Assembly (NCBI GenBank): GCA_020718905.1
Contig: DYRD01000023.1
Span: 1-32,872 of the forward strand
DNA length: 32,872 nt
From: Syntrophus aciditrophicus
GTDB lineage: Bacteria; Desulfobacterota; Syntrophia; Syntrophales; UBA8958
Direction of reading: 5' to 3'
Part shown: piece after piece, positions 15,833-23,658 of the stretch
How positions within the stretch are numbered: the stretch's first letter is position 1
Layout of the letters: the number at the start of each line of letters is the position of its first letter
The notes under the pieces: model-generated
Told to the model about the DNA's origin: nothing
The model's database searches: none
Seen by the model: only the letters and a program-made list of their open reading frames with translations
Translations under genes and position numbers: made by a program

Positions 15833-16684
15833 TTAGAACTGCCCTCGCCCCAACTGCTGCGCCGCATGGATGAGATCGGCGCTTTTCTTGAAGAGGATGC
15901 CGAGGTAGGGAACCTTGCCCTGTTGCAGGACCTTGGGCCGAAAATCGGGATCGTTCTTCAAGGCCCGCAGCCAGTTGATCAGCTCCCGGGTCGCCGGCTT
16001 CTTCTCGATCCCCCGCAGCTCCCGGAGGCGGTAGAAGGCGGCGACGGAAGCCCCGACGAGTTCCTCGTCGATGCCGGGGAAATGAACGTTGATGATCAGA
16101 CGCATCATTTCCTGATCGGGGAAGGCGATGTGGTGGAAGTTGCAGCGCCCCAGGAAGGGATCGGAGAGATCCTTTTTTGCGTTCGAGGTGATAATGATCA
16201 CCGGGCGGTGTCTGGCCGTGATGGTCTTGTCGATCTCGATGATATCGAATTGCATCTGATCGAGGACGTCCAGCATGTCGTCCTGGAAGTCCGTATCGGC
16301 CTTGTCGATTTCGTCGATCAAAAGGACGGTCCGGACATCGGAAACAAAGGCCTGACCGATCTTTCCCATGCGTATGTAGGCCTCGATATCGCTGACATTC
16401 CGTTTAGAATCGCCGAAACGGCTGTCGTTGAGGCGGGTCAGGGTGTCGTACTGGTAGAGGGCCTCGACGAGTTTCATGCTCGATTTTACATTCAAGGTGA
16501 TGAGCGGCATGTGCATGCTTTCCGTAATGGCATGTGCCAGCATGGTCTTCCCCGTACCCGGTTCCCCCTTCAGGAGGAGAGGCATTTCCAGATCCATGGA
16601 AACATTGACAATTTTTGCCAATTCATCGTCAAGGACATAGCGGGACGCCCCGCGAAAGGACGCTGATTTTGTCGCTTTGGTCAT
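15833..16684 (-). CDS. MoxR-family AAA+ ATPase (pair 2)
   Basis: Intact 283-residue AAA+ ATPase. Walker A GEPGTGKTM, Walker B VLLIDEIDKAD, sensor 1 PVIIITSNAKKDLSDPFLGRC and the arginine-finger region are all present. Compared with the pair 1 MoxR it has a different insert between Walker A and B (YQYDTLTRLNDSRFGDSKRN), so it belongs to another subfamily. It ends with the CoxE-associated tail KVPYLGILFKKSADL. An AAGGAG lies about 11 bases before the ATG. It is 40 bases behind queF on the same strand and may be read through from the que operon. Confidence 0.9.
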   Translation of the reverse strand: MTKATKSASFRGASRYVLDDELAKIVNVSMDLEMPLLLKGEPGTGKTMLAHAITESMHMPLITLNVKSSMKLVEALYQYDTLTRLNDSRFGDSKRNVSDIEAYIRMGKIGQAFVSDVRTVLLIDEIDKADTDFQDDMLDVLDQMQFDIIEIDKTITARHRPVIIITSNAKKDLSDPFLGRCNFHHIAFPDQEMMRLIINVHFPGIDEELVGASVAAFYRLRELRGIEKKPATRELINWLRALKNDPDFRPKVLQQGKVPYLGILFKKSADLIHAAQQLGRGQF

Positions 16685-16724
16685 AATAAGCTTTACTCCT
16701 TAAAGTCTTGGTGCCCCTCCTTAA

Positions 16725-17117
16725 TCAATCTCCCTTAAAAATGCCACTGCTTTTTTCGGCAACGACAGATAACTGCATGCCGCCTCTGATATTTTGTACC
16801 AGTGTTATCTTGCACCAGAAAGGTGAAACGGCAGCAAAAATGTCTGCGGCGATCACAGCGGCCAATCCTTCCGCAAATATGGGCTCTTCGCGGAAGGACC
16901 AGAGGTAGAGTTTCAGACTTTTGCTTTCGATACAGAGTTTATCCGGCGCAAATTCAATAGTTACGGTGTTGAAGTCGGGTTGATGAGTGACCGGGCAGAC
17001 GCTGGTCAGCTCGTTGCTCGCGAATTTCAACGTTTGCACGTTGGCTGGTTTGGGAAAGGTATCGAGCTGTTTGGCAGGCGCGTTTACCTTTTTACCCAAA
17101 TAATGAAAGTTTTCCAT
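16725..17117 (-). CDS. queF: NADPH-dependent 7-cyano-7-deazaguanine reductase QueF
   Basis: Reduces preQ0 (a nitrile) to preQ1 (an aminomethyl) with two NADPH, the last small-molecule step before insertion into tRNA. The 130-residue protein is the short, single-domain type. The catalytic Cys41 is in SVCPVTHQPDF and the proton donor Asp48 in the same motif. ESKSLKLYLWSFR is the family signature, and RGGMQLSV closes the T-fold. I start at the ATG (17117) rather than the TTG of the ORF track, because MENFHYLG begins the conserved part. It is the last gene of the queC-E-D-F run, 37 bases behind queD. Confidence 0.9.
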   Translation of the reverse strand: MENFHYLGKKVNAPAKQLDTFPKPANVQTLKFASNELTSVCPVTHQPDFNTVTIEFAPDKLCIESKSLKLYLWSFREEPIFAEGLAAVIAADIFAAVSPFWCKITLVQNIRGGMQLSVVAEKSSGIFKGD

Positions 17118-17154
17118 AAATCTTAAGCCCCAAATTATCAATTGTTGTTTGGAA

Positions 17155-17571
17155 TCAGGGAATTATCTTTGCCCCGGTGGTGCAGGTTTCATTTACCTCT
17201 ACGCATTGTACCTTGATTCTCGTATTTTCGAATAACCGGATCGCCTCACTTAGGACTATTTCCGCGATGTGTTCGGAGGTAGGATTTTTTTTCGTGACAT
17301 AAATCCGTTGTCCCGATGCTTTAATATATTGGCACATGGGGTCATTTTCCCATAGCAAAGAGGCATGGTCGAGGTTTTCATCGATCCAGGCTTTCAGGAC
17401 TTTCAACTCCTGAAAATCGATAAGCATGTCTTTCTCATCAAGGCTTTCCCCTTCCAGATGCACCTTGATCAGCCAGGAATGACCGTGATTATTGATGCAC
17501 TTGCCGGTATAATCTTTCCACAGCCGGTGGGCGGCCTCGAATTTAAAGGTTCTGCTTATGACGTATTTCAT
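17155..17571 (-). CDS. queD: 6-carboxy-5,6,7,8-tetrahydropterin synthase QueD
   Basis: Converts 7,8-dihydroneopterin triphosphate to 6-carboxytetrahydropterin, the first committed step to 7-deazaguanines. The 138 residues show the zinc ligands His15 (FEAAHRL), His29 and His31 (NNHGHSW) and the catalytic Cys25 (GKCINNHGH). Further signatures are DFQELK, LDHASL, PTSEHIAE and VNET. It has the length of the standard QueD. It is placed between queE (58-base gap) and queF. Confidence 0.93.
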   Translation of the reverse strand: MKYVISRTFKFEAAHRLWKDYTGKCINNHGHSWLIKVHLEGESLDEKDMLIDFQELKVLKAWIDENLDHASLLWENDPMCQYIKASGQRIYVTKKNPTSEHIAEIVLSEAIRLFENTRIKVQCVEVNETCTTGAKIIP

Positions 17572-17629
17572 CCATGGGCTCCATAATTTTAACGCATAGC
17601 CGCTCCGATGCGGATGATCGGAAAATTGT

Positions 17630-18340
17630 TCATTTTCCTCTCCCCGCTCCCCAGAGCATCACGTGCAGGCGCGGCGAAAAGTTAAAACCGCGGCTGACTA
17701 TCTCATCAACCAGGGCCGGTTTTAATTGCGATTCCAAGCTTTGCCCTTCCAGGCCAACATACACTTTATTCCCGGCAATGTTAAACCTTTTTAAAATACT
17801 TTCTATTTCGTCTAGATCCGCCTCGTTCCGGATGATGAATTTAAATATGCAATAATCCTTTGCTGCCCAAAAACTCAGGCTTTGCCCGTTGATTTGTTGC
17901 CGCGCGTTTGACAGTTTAGGCGAAATTACCCAATTAAAATGACTTATTACGGATTCGTCCATTCTCTCCCGCCTAAAAGCCGTCCCGTCGGCGATGGTGA
18001 CAGCTAAGGGCGCCGTGGGAATAAAAACGCCGTTGCTCTCCACATGATATTTTTTCCCCGGGACGACAAGGTTATCGAGCCGGTAAAGAGTCGGTTCACC
18101 CCCGGTTAAAATTACCTGTTCCGTATGGTGCGCGCTGATTAAGGCTTTAAGTGTTGCGGAGGTATAAGGCTGAAATTGGCCGGAAGCGGCAACCCAGGTA
18201 TACTTCGTATCGCACCAGGTACAGGTCAGATTGCAGAAATGAAAGCGGAGGAAAAGGCTATTCAGCCCGGCACAGTTTCCCTCCCCCTGAAGGGAGACAA
18301 AATGTTCGGATAGATAAAAAACGTCCTTATTTTCTTCCAC
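17630..18340 (-). CDS. queE: 7-carboxy-7-deazaguanine synthase QueE (radical SAM)
   Basis: Radical SAM enzyme that rearranges 6-carboxytetrahydropterin to 7-carboxy-7-deazaguanine. The 4Fe-4S ligands are Cys36, Cys40 and Cys43 in CNLTCTWCDTKYTW (CxxxCxxC). LTGGEPTL is the SAM-binding GGE motif, and SLQGEGNCAG near the N-terminus is the usual QueE signature. At 236 residues the length is normal. The start is GTG with only a weak ribosome binding site. Its base composition looks more AT-rich than that of mnmG or cydA, as does the rest of this que block. Confidence 0.92.
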   Translation of the reverse strand: MEENKDVFYLSEHFVSLQGEGNCAGLNSLFLRFHFCNLTCTWCDTKYTWVAASGQFQPYTSATLKALISAHHTEQVILTGGEPTLYRLDNLVVPGKKYHVESNGVFIPTAPLAVTIADGTAFRRERMDESVISHFNWVISPKLSNARQQINGQSLSFWAAKDYCIFKFIIRNEADLDEIESILKRFNIAGNKVYVGLEGQSLESQLKPALVDEIVSRGFNFSPRLHVMLWGAGRGK

Positions 18341-18387
18341 CGGAAAATGAAACCTTATATGCTTGTAATAATTAACTTAATAACCAC

Positions 18388-18416
18388 CATCCCCTTCAAG
18401 GGGCAAGGTGGGGATA
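18388..18416. repeat. dispersed G/C-palindromic repeat, copy C, overlapping queC end
   Basis: CATCCCC, a CCCCT/AGGGG hairpin and GGTGGGGAT form a short relative of copies A and B. Its right half encodes the last residues and stop codon of queC (PHLAP, then TGA). Confidence 0.45.
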
Positions 18417-19100
18417 GGTCTGCCGGAATGCTGCGAAGCCTTTTTCCCGGAGCTTACAGGCCGGGCATTGACGGCAGCCACGGCCCCATGGATTCATCTG
18501 TTCCTCGCCATTGTAGCAGGTCAGGGTAAGCTCACGCAATTCTTTAAGTTTGCCGGCGTTATAAGCCATCTCAAAGACCTGGGCCTTGTTTTTCCACATC
18601 AGGGGGGTGTAAATGGTTACGGGACGGTCGAGGCCCAGGGAAAGTTCCACGGCCTTTGCCTTGATATAATTGTCGCGGCAATCCGGATAACCGGAAAAGT
18701 CCGTCTCGCATGTGCCTGTGACTAAGTTGATCCGCTGCTCGCCCTTTCGAAAGGCATGATTGGAAATAATCGTCAGGAACAATCCGTTCCGGTTGGGAAC
18801 GAAACTCGCCGGCAGGTCAGCGGCCAACGGATGGCTGTGACTATGGTCTCCCTGGTTGAGCAGGGTACTATCGGTAATCGCTTTCATAAAGTTTCCGATA
18901 TCATAGACGGTGTGCAGCACCTCGAAATGGGCGCCGATTTTAGCGGCATAATCCAATTCCCGGCTATGCCGCTGGCCATAGTTGATGCCGACGGTTGCCA
19001 CCGTTGCGAAATTCTGTAACGCCCATACCAGGCAGACAAAGGAATCCTGCCCTCCGGAAAGGAGAACATAAGCGGTTTCGGGAATTTTTGGCAGTTTCAT
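18396..19100 (-). CDS. queC: 7-cyano-7-deazaguanine synthase QueC
   Basis: ATP-dependent enzyme that turns 7-carboxy-7-deazaguanine plus ammonia into preQ0. The PP-loop is LLSGGQDS (residues 13-20), with GINYGQRHSREL following. VPNRNGLFLTI and the four-cysteine zinc site near the C-terminus (CYNGEE, then GCRQCPACKLREKG) complete the family pattern. The product is 234 residues. The ATG at 19100 is preferred because the protein family begins there and the extra 25 residues of the ORF track are not conserved in character; no strong ribosome binding site is visible for either. The stop codon lies within a dispersed repeat, so the very end of the protein may be altered. Confidence 0.92.
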   Translation of the reverse strand: MKLPKIPETAYVLLSGGQDSFVCLVWALQNFATVATVGINYGQRHSRELDYAAKIGAHFEVLHTVYDIGNFMKAITDSTLLNQGDHSHSHPLAADLPASFVPNRNGLFLTIISNHAFRKGEQRINLVTGTCETDFSGYPDCRDNYIKAKAVELSLGLDRPVTIYTPLMWKNKAQVFEMAYNAGKLKELRELTLTCYNGEEQMNPWGRGCRQCPACKLREKGFAAFRQTYPHLAP

Positions 19101-19323
19101 GTTTATTTTAAATATTCTTAAACTGTTGACCGACTCTCTTGCATCTACAAGTCCACACCTCGCCAATGTCGGCAAGATAGTAGATCGCCTTGGATACTCG
19201 TCAAATTTGCTGGATGCTCGCCTTCAGGAAGCCATCATCAATGTCCTTTACACGCTTATAGGTACAATTTCCAATACAGGTTTTATTGCCTGCCAATCAA
19301 CGGTTCCAGGTACTGAAGCTTGA
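19099..19323 (+). CDS. possible small protein, 74 aa, unknown
   Basis: I do not recognise this ORF. It reads MFILNILKLLTDSLA... with an amphipathic, Ile/Leu-rich composition and no obvious motif. It occupies almost all of the 278-base gap between queC and the alpha/beta hydrolase, on the strand opposite both. A hairpin with a short T run (19326-19360) follows its stop. Against it: no ribosome binding site is visible, its ATG overlaps the queC ATG, and a minus-strand promoter for queC can be drawn inside it. Confidence 0.25.
   Translation: MFILNILKLLTDSLASTSPHLANVGKIVDRLGYSSNLLDARLQEAIINVLYTLIGTISNTGFIACQSTVPGTEA
19177..19204 (-). promoter_or_regulatory. candidate promoter of the que operon
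   Basis: Minus strand TTGACG (19204-19199), 16-base spacer, TACTAT (19182-19177). This would give a leader of about 70 bases to queC. No preQ1 riboswitch pattern was seen in it. Confidence 0.4.
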
Positions 19324-19325
19324 GA

Positions 19326-19360
19326 AGCGAGCCCGGATGAGAAGGCGGGCCTTTTCGTGT
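19326..19360 (+). terminator. weak hairpin with short T run
   Basis: GCCCG and CGGGC form a short stem, extended by GAGAAG/CTTTTC with a 3-base bulge. The T run is part of the outer stem, so termination would be inefficient. Polarity suits plus-strand transcripts. Confidence 0.3.
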
Positions 19361-19378
19361 TCTCATAAATAATCCTCT

Positions 19379-20266
19379 TCAATGATAGTCTTCCATGTCC
19401 ATAAGGAAGGCAATGGCCTCTTTGTTGAATTTATCGGGGTTCTGGATGTGCAGGGCATGGCCGCATCCTTCAAAAGGGATCACCCTGGCTTGGGGGATAT
19501 GGTCTTTCAGGTAGGCGGAGCTCTCCGGAGGATAGTAATTGCTTTCCCATCCGAAGGTCAGCAGGCATGGCGCCGTTATGTCCTTCAGCATCCCGCGGTA
19601 ATCCTGCATGGACATGGAAATCCACAAGGCGATGATGATATGGGGGGTATTGCTCCGGGCCTCCTCATAGAGCCAGGGGAGGTCTTCCTTGCCCATGAAA
19701 TCGGCATCGCCGTTGAATTCCATTTTTTCATTGAACAGGGACTTGTTCATGATCCGCTGTGCGACTACCCGGCTGTAGGCTTCCCAGTCGCCAAGCATGG
19801 CCGCCAGCATGATCAGATTGTCTTCAGGCCCGAAATCGCCCGGCTTCCTGCTGCGGACGCCGGGGAGGCCGAATTGCCAGTCCTCGGCCTTCAGCAGCCG
19901 CGGCGCCATATCGATAACGATGATCTTCGCGATTCCTTGGCATGAATAATTACGAATATACTCGAAGATTACATGGGTTCCCAGGGACCATCCCACCAGG
20001 GAAACAGCGGTTATTTCCAGATAGGCCATGAATTCTTTCAGGTCCCGGGCGAGGCGCTTTAACGTCAGGCCATGTTCCGGCACATCGGAATCGCCGTGAC
20101 CCCTCAAATCCAGGGTGATGACCTTGAAGTGCCTTGCCAGTTCCGGCGTCTGCTTTTTGAAATGCCGGTGATTCGCCGTCAGGCCATGGATCAGGAGGAC
20201 CGGTTTTCCCTTCCCTCTGATCTCGTAATAGAGGCGGACGTGGTCGTCGGTCACGTAAAAAGGCAT
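19379..20266 (-). CDS. alpha/beta hydrolase
   Basis: A 295-residue hydrolase of the alpha/beta fold. The oxyanion region is LLIHGLTANHRHF, followed by LDLRGHGDSD. The nucleophile elbow is LVGWSLGTHV with Ser as nucleophile, and the catalytic His is in GCGHALHIQNP. The acid position reads GWESNYYPPE, with Glu or an adjacent residue in place of the common Asp. The substrate cannot be inferred. The ribosome binding site is strong (AAGGAGGAGGG) and a promoter with TATAAT lies about 50 bases upstream, so it is transcribed independently of the kinase gene. A cap insertion (about 125-205) separates the two halves of the catalytic domain. Confidence 0.87.
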   Translation of the reverse strand: MPFYVTDDHVRLYYEIRGKGKPVLLIHGLTANHRHFKKQTPELARHFKVITLDLRGHGDSDVPEHGLTLKRLARDLKEFMAYLEITAVSLVGWSLGTHVIFEYIRNYSCQGIAKIIVIDMAPRLLKAEDWQFGLPGVRSRKPGDFGPEDNLIMLAAMLGDWEAYSRVVAQRIMNKSLFNEKMEFNGDADFMGKEDLPWLYEEARSNTPHIIIALWISMSMQDYRGMLKDITAPCLLTFGWESNYYPPESSAYLKDHIPQARVIPFEGCGHALHIQNPDKFNKEAIAFLMDMEDYH

Positions 20267-20317
20267 GGGTCCCTCCTCCTTGCCCCATATTCATGATGCG
20301 GGCAATTATGGGGCTTG

Positions 20318-20326
20318 ATTATACCA
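20318..20326 (-). promoter_or_regulatory. extended -10 promoter of the alpha/beta hydrolase
   Basis: Minus strand TGG followed by a perfect TATAAT (20323-20318). No good -35 hexamer is seen at 17 bases, as is common for extended -10 promoters. Confidence 0.5.
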
Positions 20327-20339
20327 GGTCGCTTGCCGA

Positions 20340-22007
20340 TCAGCGCTGGCAAGCGCTCTTGTCGTCTAACATCTTCCGGATCATGTTGGAGAATTTTTCC
20401 GGATGAAATGGCTTCTGGAGGAACCCGTTGCAGCCCCGGTCCAGAATCTCCTGGGCCTGGCCGGTGATGCTGTACCCGCTGGCAAGAAGAACCTTGATCC
20501 CGGGGTTGATCTTCCGGAGACGATCGAAAGTCTCTCCCCCCGATATCCCCGGCATGATCATGTCGAGAATAACCAGCTCGATTTCGTTTCTTTTCTCCAT
20601 GTAAACGGTGATCGCTTCTTGACCGCTCCCGGCGGTATAGACCTGATACCCCATGACTTCCAGCAGATCCCTGCCCACTTCGAGAACCATCTTTTCGTCG
20701 TCCACCAGCAGGATTGTTTCCGAGCCCCTGGCGATTGTCCCGGTTGCCGTCTTTTCCTTCACCATTTCCTGCTCCGAAGCGGGCAAGTAGATAGTGAATG
20801 TTGTTCCATGGCCGGGTTCGCTAAATACATTGATACTACCTCCATGACCCTTGATAATCCCATAGACCGTCGCCAACCCCAGGCCGGTCCCTCTTCCCAT
20901 TTCCTTCGTCGTGAAAAAAGGATCAAAAATCCGCTCCCGCGTCTTTGCATCCATCCCGGTGCCCGTATCGGTCATGGATATCTTGACATATCGTCCCGGT
21001 TGGACGGTATAGGCAAGCCCTTGTTCTTCATCCAGAATAATATTCTTCGTTTCCAGATAGATAGCGCCACCTCCGGGCATCGCCTGCCAGGCATTCACAT
21101 ACAGGTTCATAAATACCTGCTCCATCTGTCCCCGGTCCACTTTCACGCTCCAGAGGTCTTTTGCGAATTTCCGATGGAGGGAGATTTCCTTTTTGGTTCT
21201 GCCGAACATGGAGGAGCTCTTTGCCAGGATGTCGTTCATATCGGCGGATTTTACCTCATATCTTCCCCCTCGGGCAAAACCCAGTAGTTGCTTGGTTACA
21301 TCAGCTCCGCTTTGCACCTGTTCCTCGATCCGTTTGAGCCGCTCATAGTTTGGATCAGAGGAACCGATATTCATTAACGACAGGGAAGCGTATCCCTGAA
21401 TCCCCATGAGGAGATTGTTGAAATCGTGGGCGATGCCGCCGGCAAGGGTGCCGATGGCCTCCATTTTATCCGCATGTTGCAAACGTTCCGTAAGGGCACG
21501 GTTTTCTTCCTCTGCCGGTTTCCGTTTGGTGATGTCATTCCCGATGCACAGTATCTCCACGCATCGTCCCTGGTCATCAAAGATGAGTTTGTTGGTCCAG
21601 GCCACCCAGACCTTCGTTCCGTCCTTGCAGATATTTTCGTTCTCGTTACTTTTGTATTGTTCGGGGTAGATACTGATATCTTGAATCATCTGGGCGAGGT
21701 CTCTACCGGCGCTGTCGCTGGCCGGCACGATTGTTCCTACCACGTTGCGCCCGATAACCTCGTCACGGGAGAAACCCAGAAAACGGGAGGCGTACTCGTT
21801 GAAAAAGGTAATCGTTCCCTTTGCGTCCTTGCGGAGGATGATGCTGTTTGCATTCTCCACAAGCTCCCGATATTTTTCCCCGGATGAGCGTAGCGCCTCC
21901 TCGACCTGTTTGCGATTTGATTCCGTTTGTTCCAGTTCCCGGATTCTCTGTTTCAAGAAGAAATTCTCTGCCAGCAGTTCTTCGTGTGTCCTGGATGGTT
22001 CTGTCAT
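20340..22007 (-). CDS. hybrid PAS sensor histidine kinase with C-terminal receiver
   Basis: A soluble 555-residue signalling protein. Residues 1-45 form a coiled coil, 46-165 a PAS domain ([27 protein letters not shown], followed by the PAC end GNDITKRK). The HisKA domain has its phospho-acceptor His194 in GGIAHDFNN. The ATP-binding domain shows [10 protein letters not shown] (N box), DTGTGM (G1), FDPFFTTK and GTGLGL (G2). The receiver begins [11 protein letters not shown] and has the phospho-acceptor Asp482 in VILDMIMPG. The lack of a membrane segment points to a cytosolic signal. No separate response regulator is adjacent. An AGGGAG lies 6 bases before the ATG. Confidence 0.92.
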   Translation of the reverse strand: MTEPSRTHEELLAENFFLKQRIRELEQTESNRKQVEEALRSSGEKYRELVENANSIILRKDAKGTITFFNEYASRFLGFSRDEVIGRNVVGTIVPASDSAGRDLAQMIQDISIYPEQYKSNENENICKDGTKVWVAWTNKLIFDDQGRCVEILCIGNDITKRKPAEEENRALTERLQHADKMEAIGTLAGGIAHDFNNLLMGIQGYASLSLMNIGSSDPNYERLKRIEEQVQSGADVTKQLLGFARGGRYEVKSADMNDILAKSSSMFGRTKKEISLHRKFAKDLWSVKVDRGQMEQVFMNLYVNAWQAMPGGGAIYLETKNIILDEEQGLAYTVQPGRYVKISMTDTGTGMDAKTRERIFDPFFTTKEMGRGTGLGLATVYGIIKGHGGSINVFSEPGHGTTFTIYLPASEQEMVKEKTATGTIARGSETILLVDDEKMVLEVGRDLLEVMGYQVYTAGSGQEAITVYMEKRNEIELVILDMIMPGISGGETFDRLRKINPGIKVLLASGYSITGQAQEILDRGCNGFLQKPFHPEKFSNMIRKMLDDKSACQR

Positions 22008-22087
22008 CTGGTACTCCCTGTCATTATGAATGGTGTCGACCGTAAACGGAGAATGACGCCATTTGTTGAATAAATAAAACCTGGCGG

Positions 22088-22116
22088 ACGCTACCGTATA
22101 CTAATTGAGATGTCAA
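22088..22116 (-). promoter_or_regulatory. candidate promoter of the hybrid kinase
   Basis: Minus strand TTGACA (22116-22111), 17-base spacer, TAGCGT (22093-22088). The -35 is perfect; the -10 is weak. Confidence 0.35.
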
Positions 22117-22197
22117 ATAGGAAATAAACCGCGAATTATATAGGCCTCCGGGGGTGTTAAATCCAAAGTCGGCAACAGGGCTGCCCAACGGGGATTG

Positions 22198-23534
22198 TCA
22201 GGAGCGGCAGGCGGCAACAAAGGCCTGACGTCTGACCATACGGCCGATATTGAGGGCCACGGTCTGGAGCAGGGATGGTTGTGATAAATTAATTCTTTTT
22301 CGTAAAGAATTCAATGAATAGAATGAGTTGTAAAGCCACAAAAATCCCTCCAGAAGCTCTGCCGGGGTCATGTTGAGGGGCTGAAAGACAACGTGATTGG
22401 CGTCGAATAGCGTCCAGTTCTTGTGCAGAAGCCTTCCTTCCGCCTCCATTTTGGCAAAACTGCGGGTTCCGGGCATGGGGGTATATATGTAAAAGTTGGC
22501 CCCCGAGATCCGGTTTTCTTCGCAAAAGGCAAGGGTGTGGCGGAAGGTATCCTTATCGTCGTGATCCAGGCCGAGCATGAAAGAGCCCAGGACATTCATC
22601 CCCCGATCGCGGAAAGTGCGGAGCGAGGCGGCATATTCCTCTACCTTGTTGATCTTCTTGCCCATATACTTGAGGTTGTGAGGATTGATGGATTCGATGC
22701 CGATGAAGAGCCAGGAAAGACCGCTGGCTGCGGCCAGATCGAGAAGTTCCGGATCCTTCGCCAGGGTTATGCTGCCCTGGCTGATCCAGTTTTTCTTCAA
22801 AGGGATCATGGCGCGGAAGAGTTCTCGGGCGTAGGCGGGATTGCCGCAGATATTGTCGTCGACAAAAACCAGATGATCCTCAGGCATAGCGGCGAGTTCC
22901 GCGATGACCTCGGCAACGGGACGGACACGATAAGTGCGGCCCCAGTATTGGGTCACGGAACAGTAATCACAGTTGAAAGGGCAGCCCCGGGAGGCCATGA
23001 TGGCGTTGGGAAATGAATACCTCCCTTTTTTGAGGATATCCCGCTTGGCCGGCGGGAGTCCTGTGAGGTCATGGCGGGAGTTTGACGCGTAGCGTGGTTT
23101 CATCGTCCCCATGAGCATGTCTGCCGCCAATTCCGGCCAGATCGTCTCCGCTTCGCCGATGACCAGGGTATCGGCATGGGCGGCCGCCTCATCGGGAAAA
23201 AAGGAAGGGTGCAGTCCCCCATGATCACGGGGATGCCCCGGCGCCGGAAGGCGTCGCCAAGTTCGTAGGCCCGGTTCGCCTGGGGCGTGATTGCCGTAAT
23301 ACCCACGAAATCGGCGTCGATCTGCGGGGGAAGATCTTCGATGTCCTCGTCATAGGCGGTGACATGGAAGTCGGCATCGGCAAGACCGGCCAGTAGGGGC
23401 AGGGTCAGGGGGGCGATGGACGATTTACGCCGCCGTTTTTTTCCGAACCGGTTCTTGTTTGGCCCGGGGTGGATCAGCACCAGATGGGGTTTCCTTGGGG
23501 TCACAGTTTCCTTGCCTGCCGAATTTGTTGCCAC
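22198..23534 (-). CDS. B12-binding-domain radical SAM protein, one-base frameshift
   Basis: Two overlapping ORFs (23100-23534 and 22198-23130) make one protein. The N-terminal part is a cobalamin-binding Rossmann-type domain (HLVLIHPGPNK, PLLAGL, VTAYDEDIED, FVGITAITPQANRAYEL). The C-terminal part has the radical SAM cluster GCPFNCDYCSV (CxxxCxxC), the VFVDDNI strand and the FIGIESIN motif, then a DUF4070-like tail (NMTPAELLEGFLWLYNSFYS). The frame is broken at a run of five C on the plus strand (23216-23220): one more base would give GGLHPSFFPDEAAAHADT, the usual sequence. Such proteins often carry out methylations or ring rearrangements; no substrate is inferable. The start is GTG with AGAGG ahead. 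Confidence 0.83.
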
Positions 23535-23602
23535 AGTGCACCTCTTGCAATAGCGTACACAAGCGCTGCCGTTGCGTCAAGGAATTTCCGTTGCATCGAA
23601 TC

Positions 23603-23631
23603 TTGACATCGATTTGATTTTATTGTACTTT
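23603..23631 (+). promoter_or_regulatory. candidate promoter of cydAB
   Basis: A perfect TTGACA (23603-23608), 17-base spacer, TACTTT (23626-23631), 28 bases before the cydA start. Confidence 0.45.
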
Positions 23632-23658
23632 CACAAAAGGTTTTCTTAGGAGGTTTTT

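Noticed and set aside
14368-15873. 501-aa plus-strand ORF
   Set aside because: Antisense to the pair 2 VWA gene and the ccdA start; composition is typical of a GC-rich shadow frame.
19101-19200. preQ1 riboswitch upstream of queC
   Set aside because: No H-type pseudoknot pattern or conserved preQ1 aptamer sequence could be found on the minus strand.
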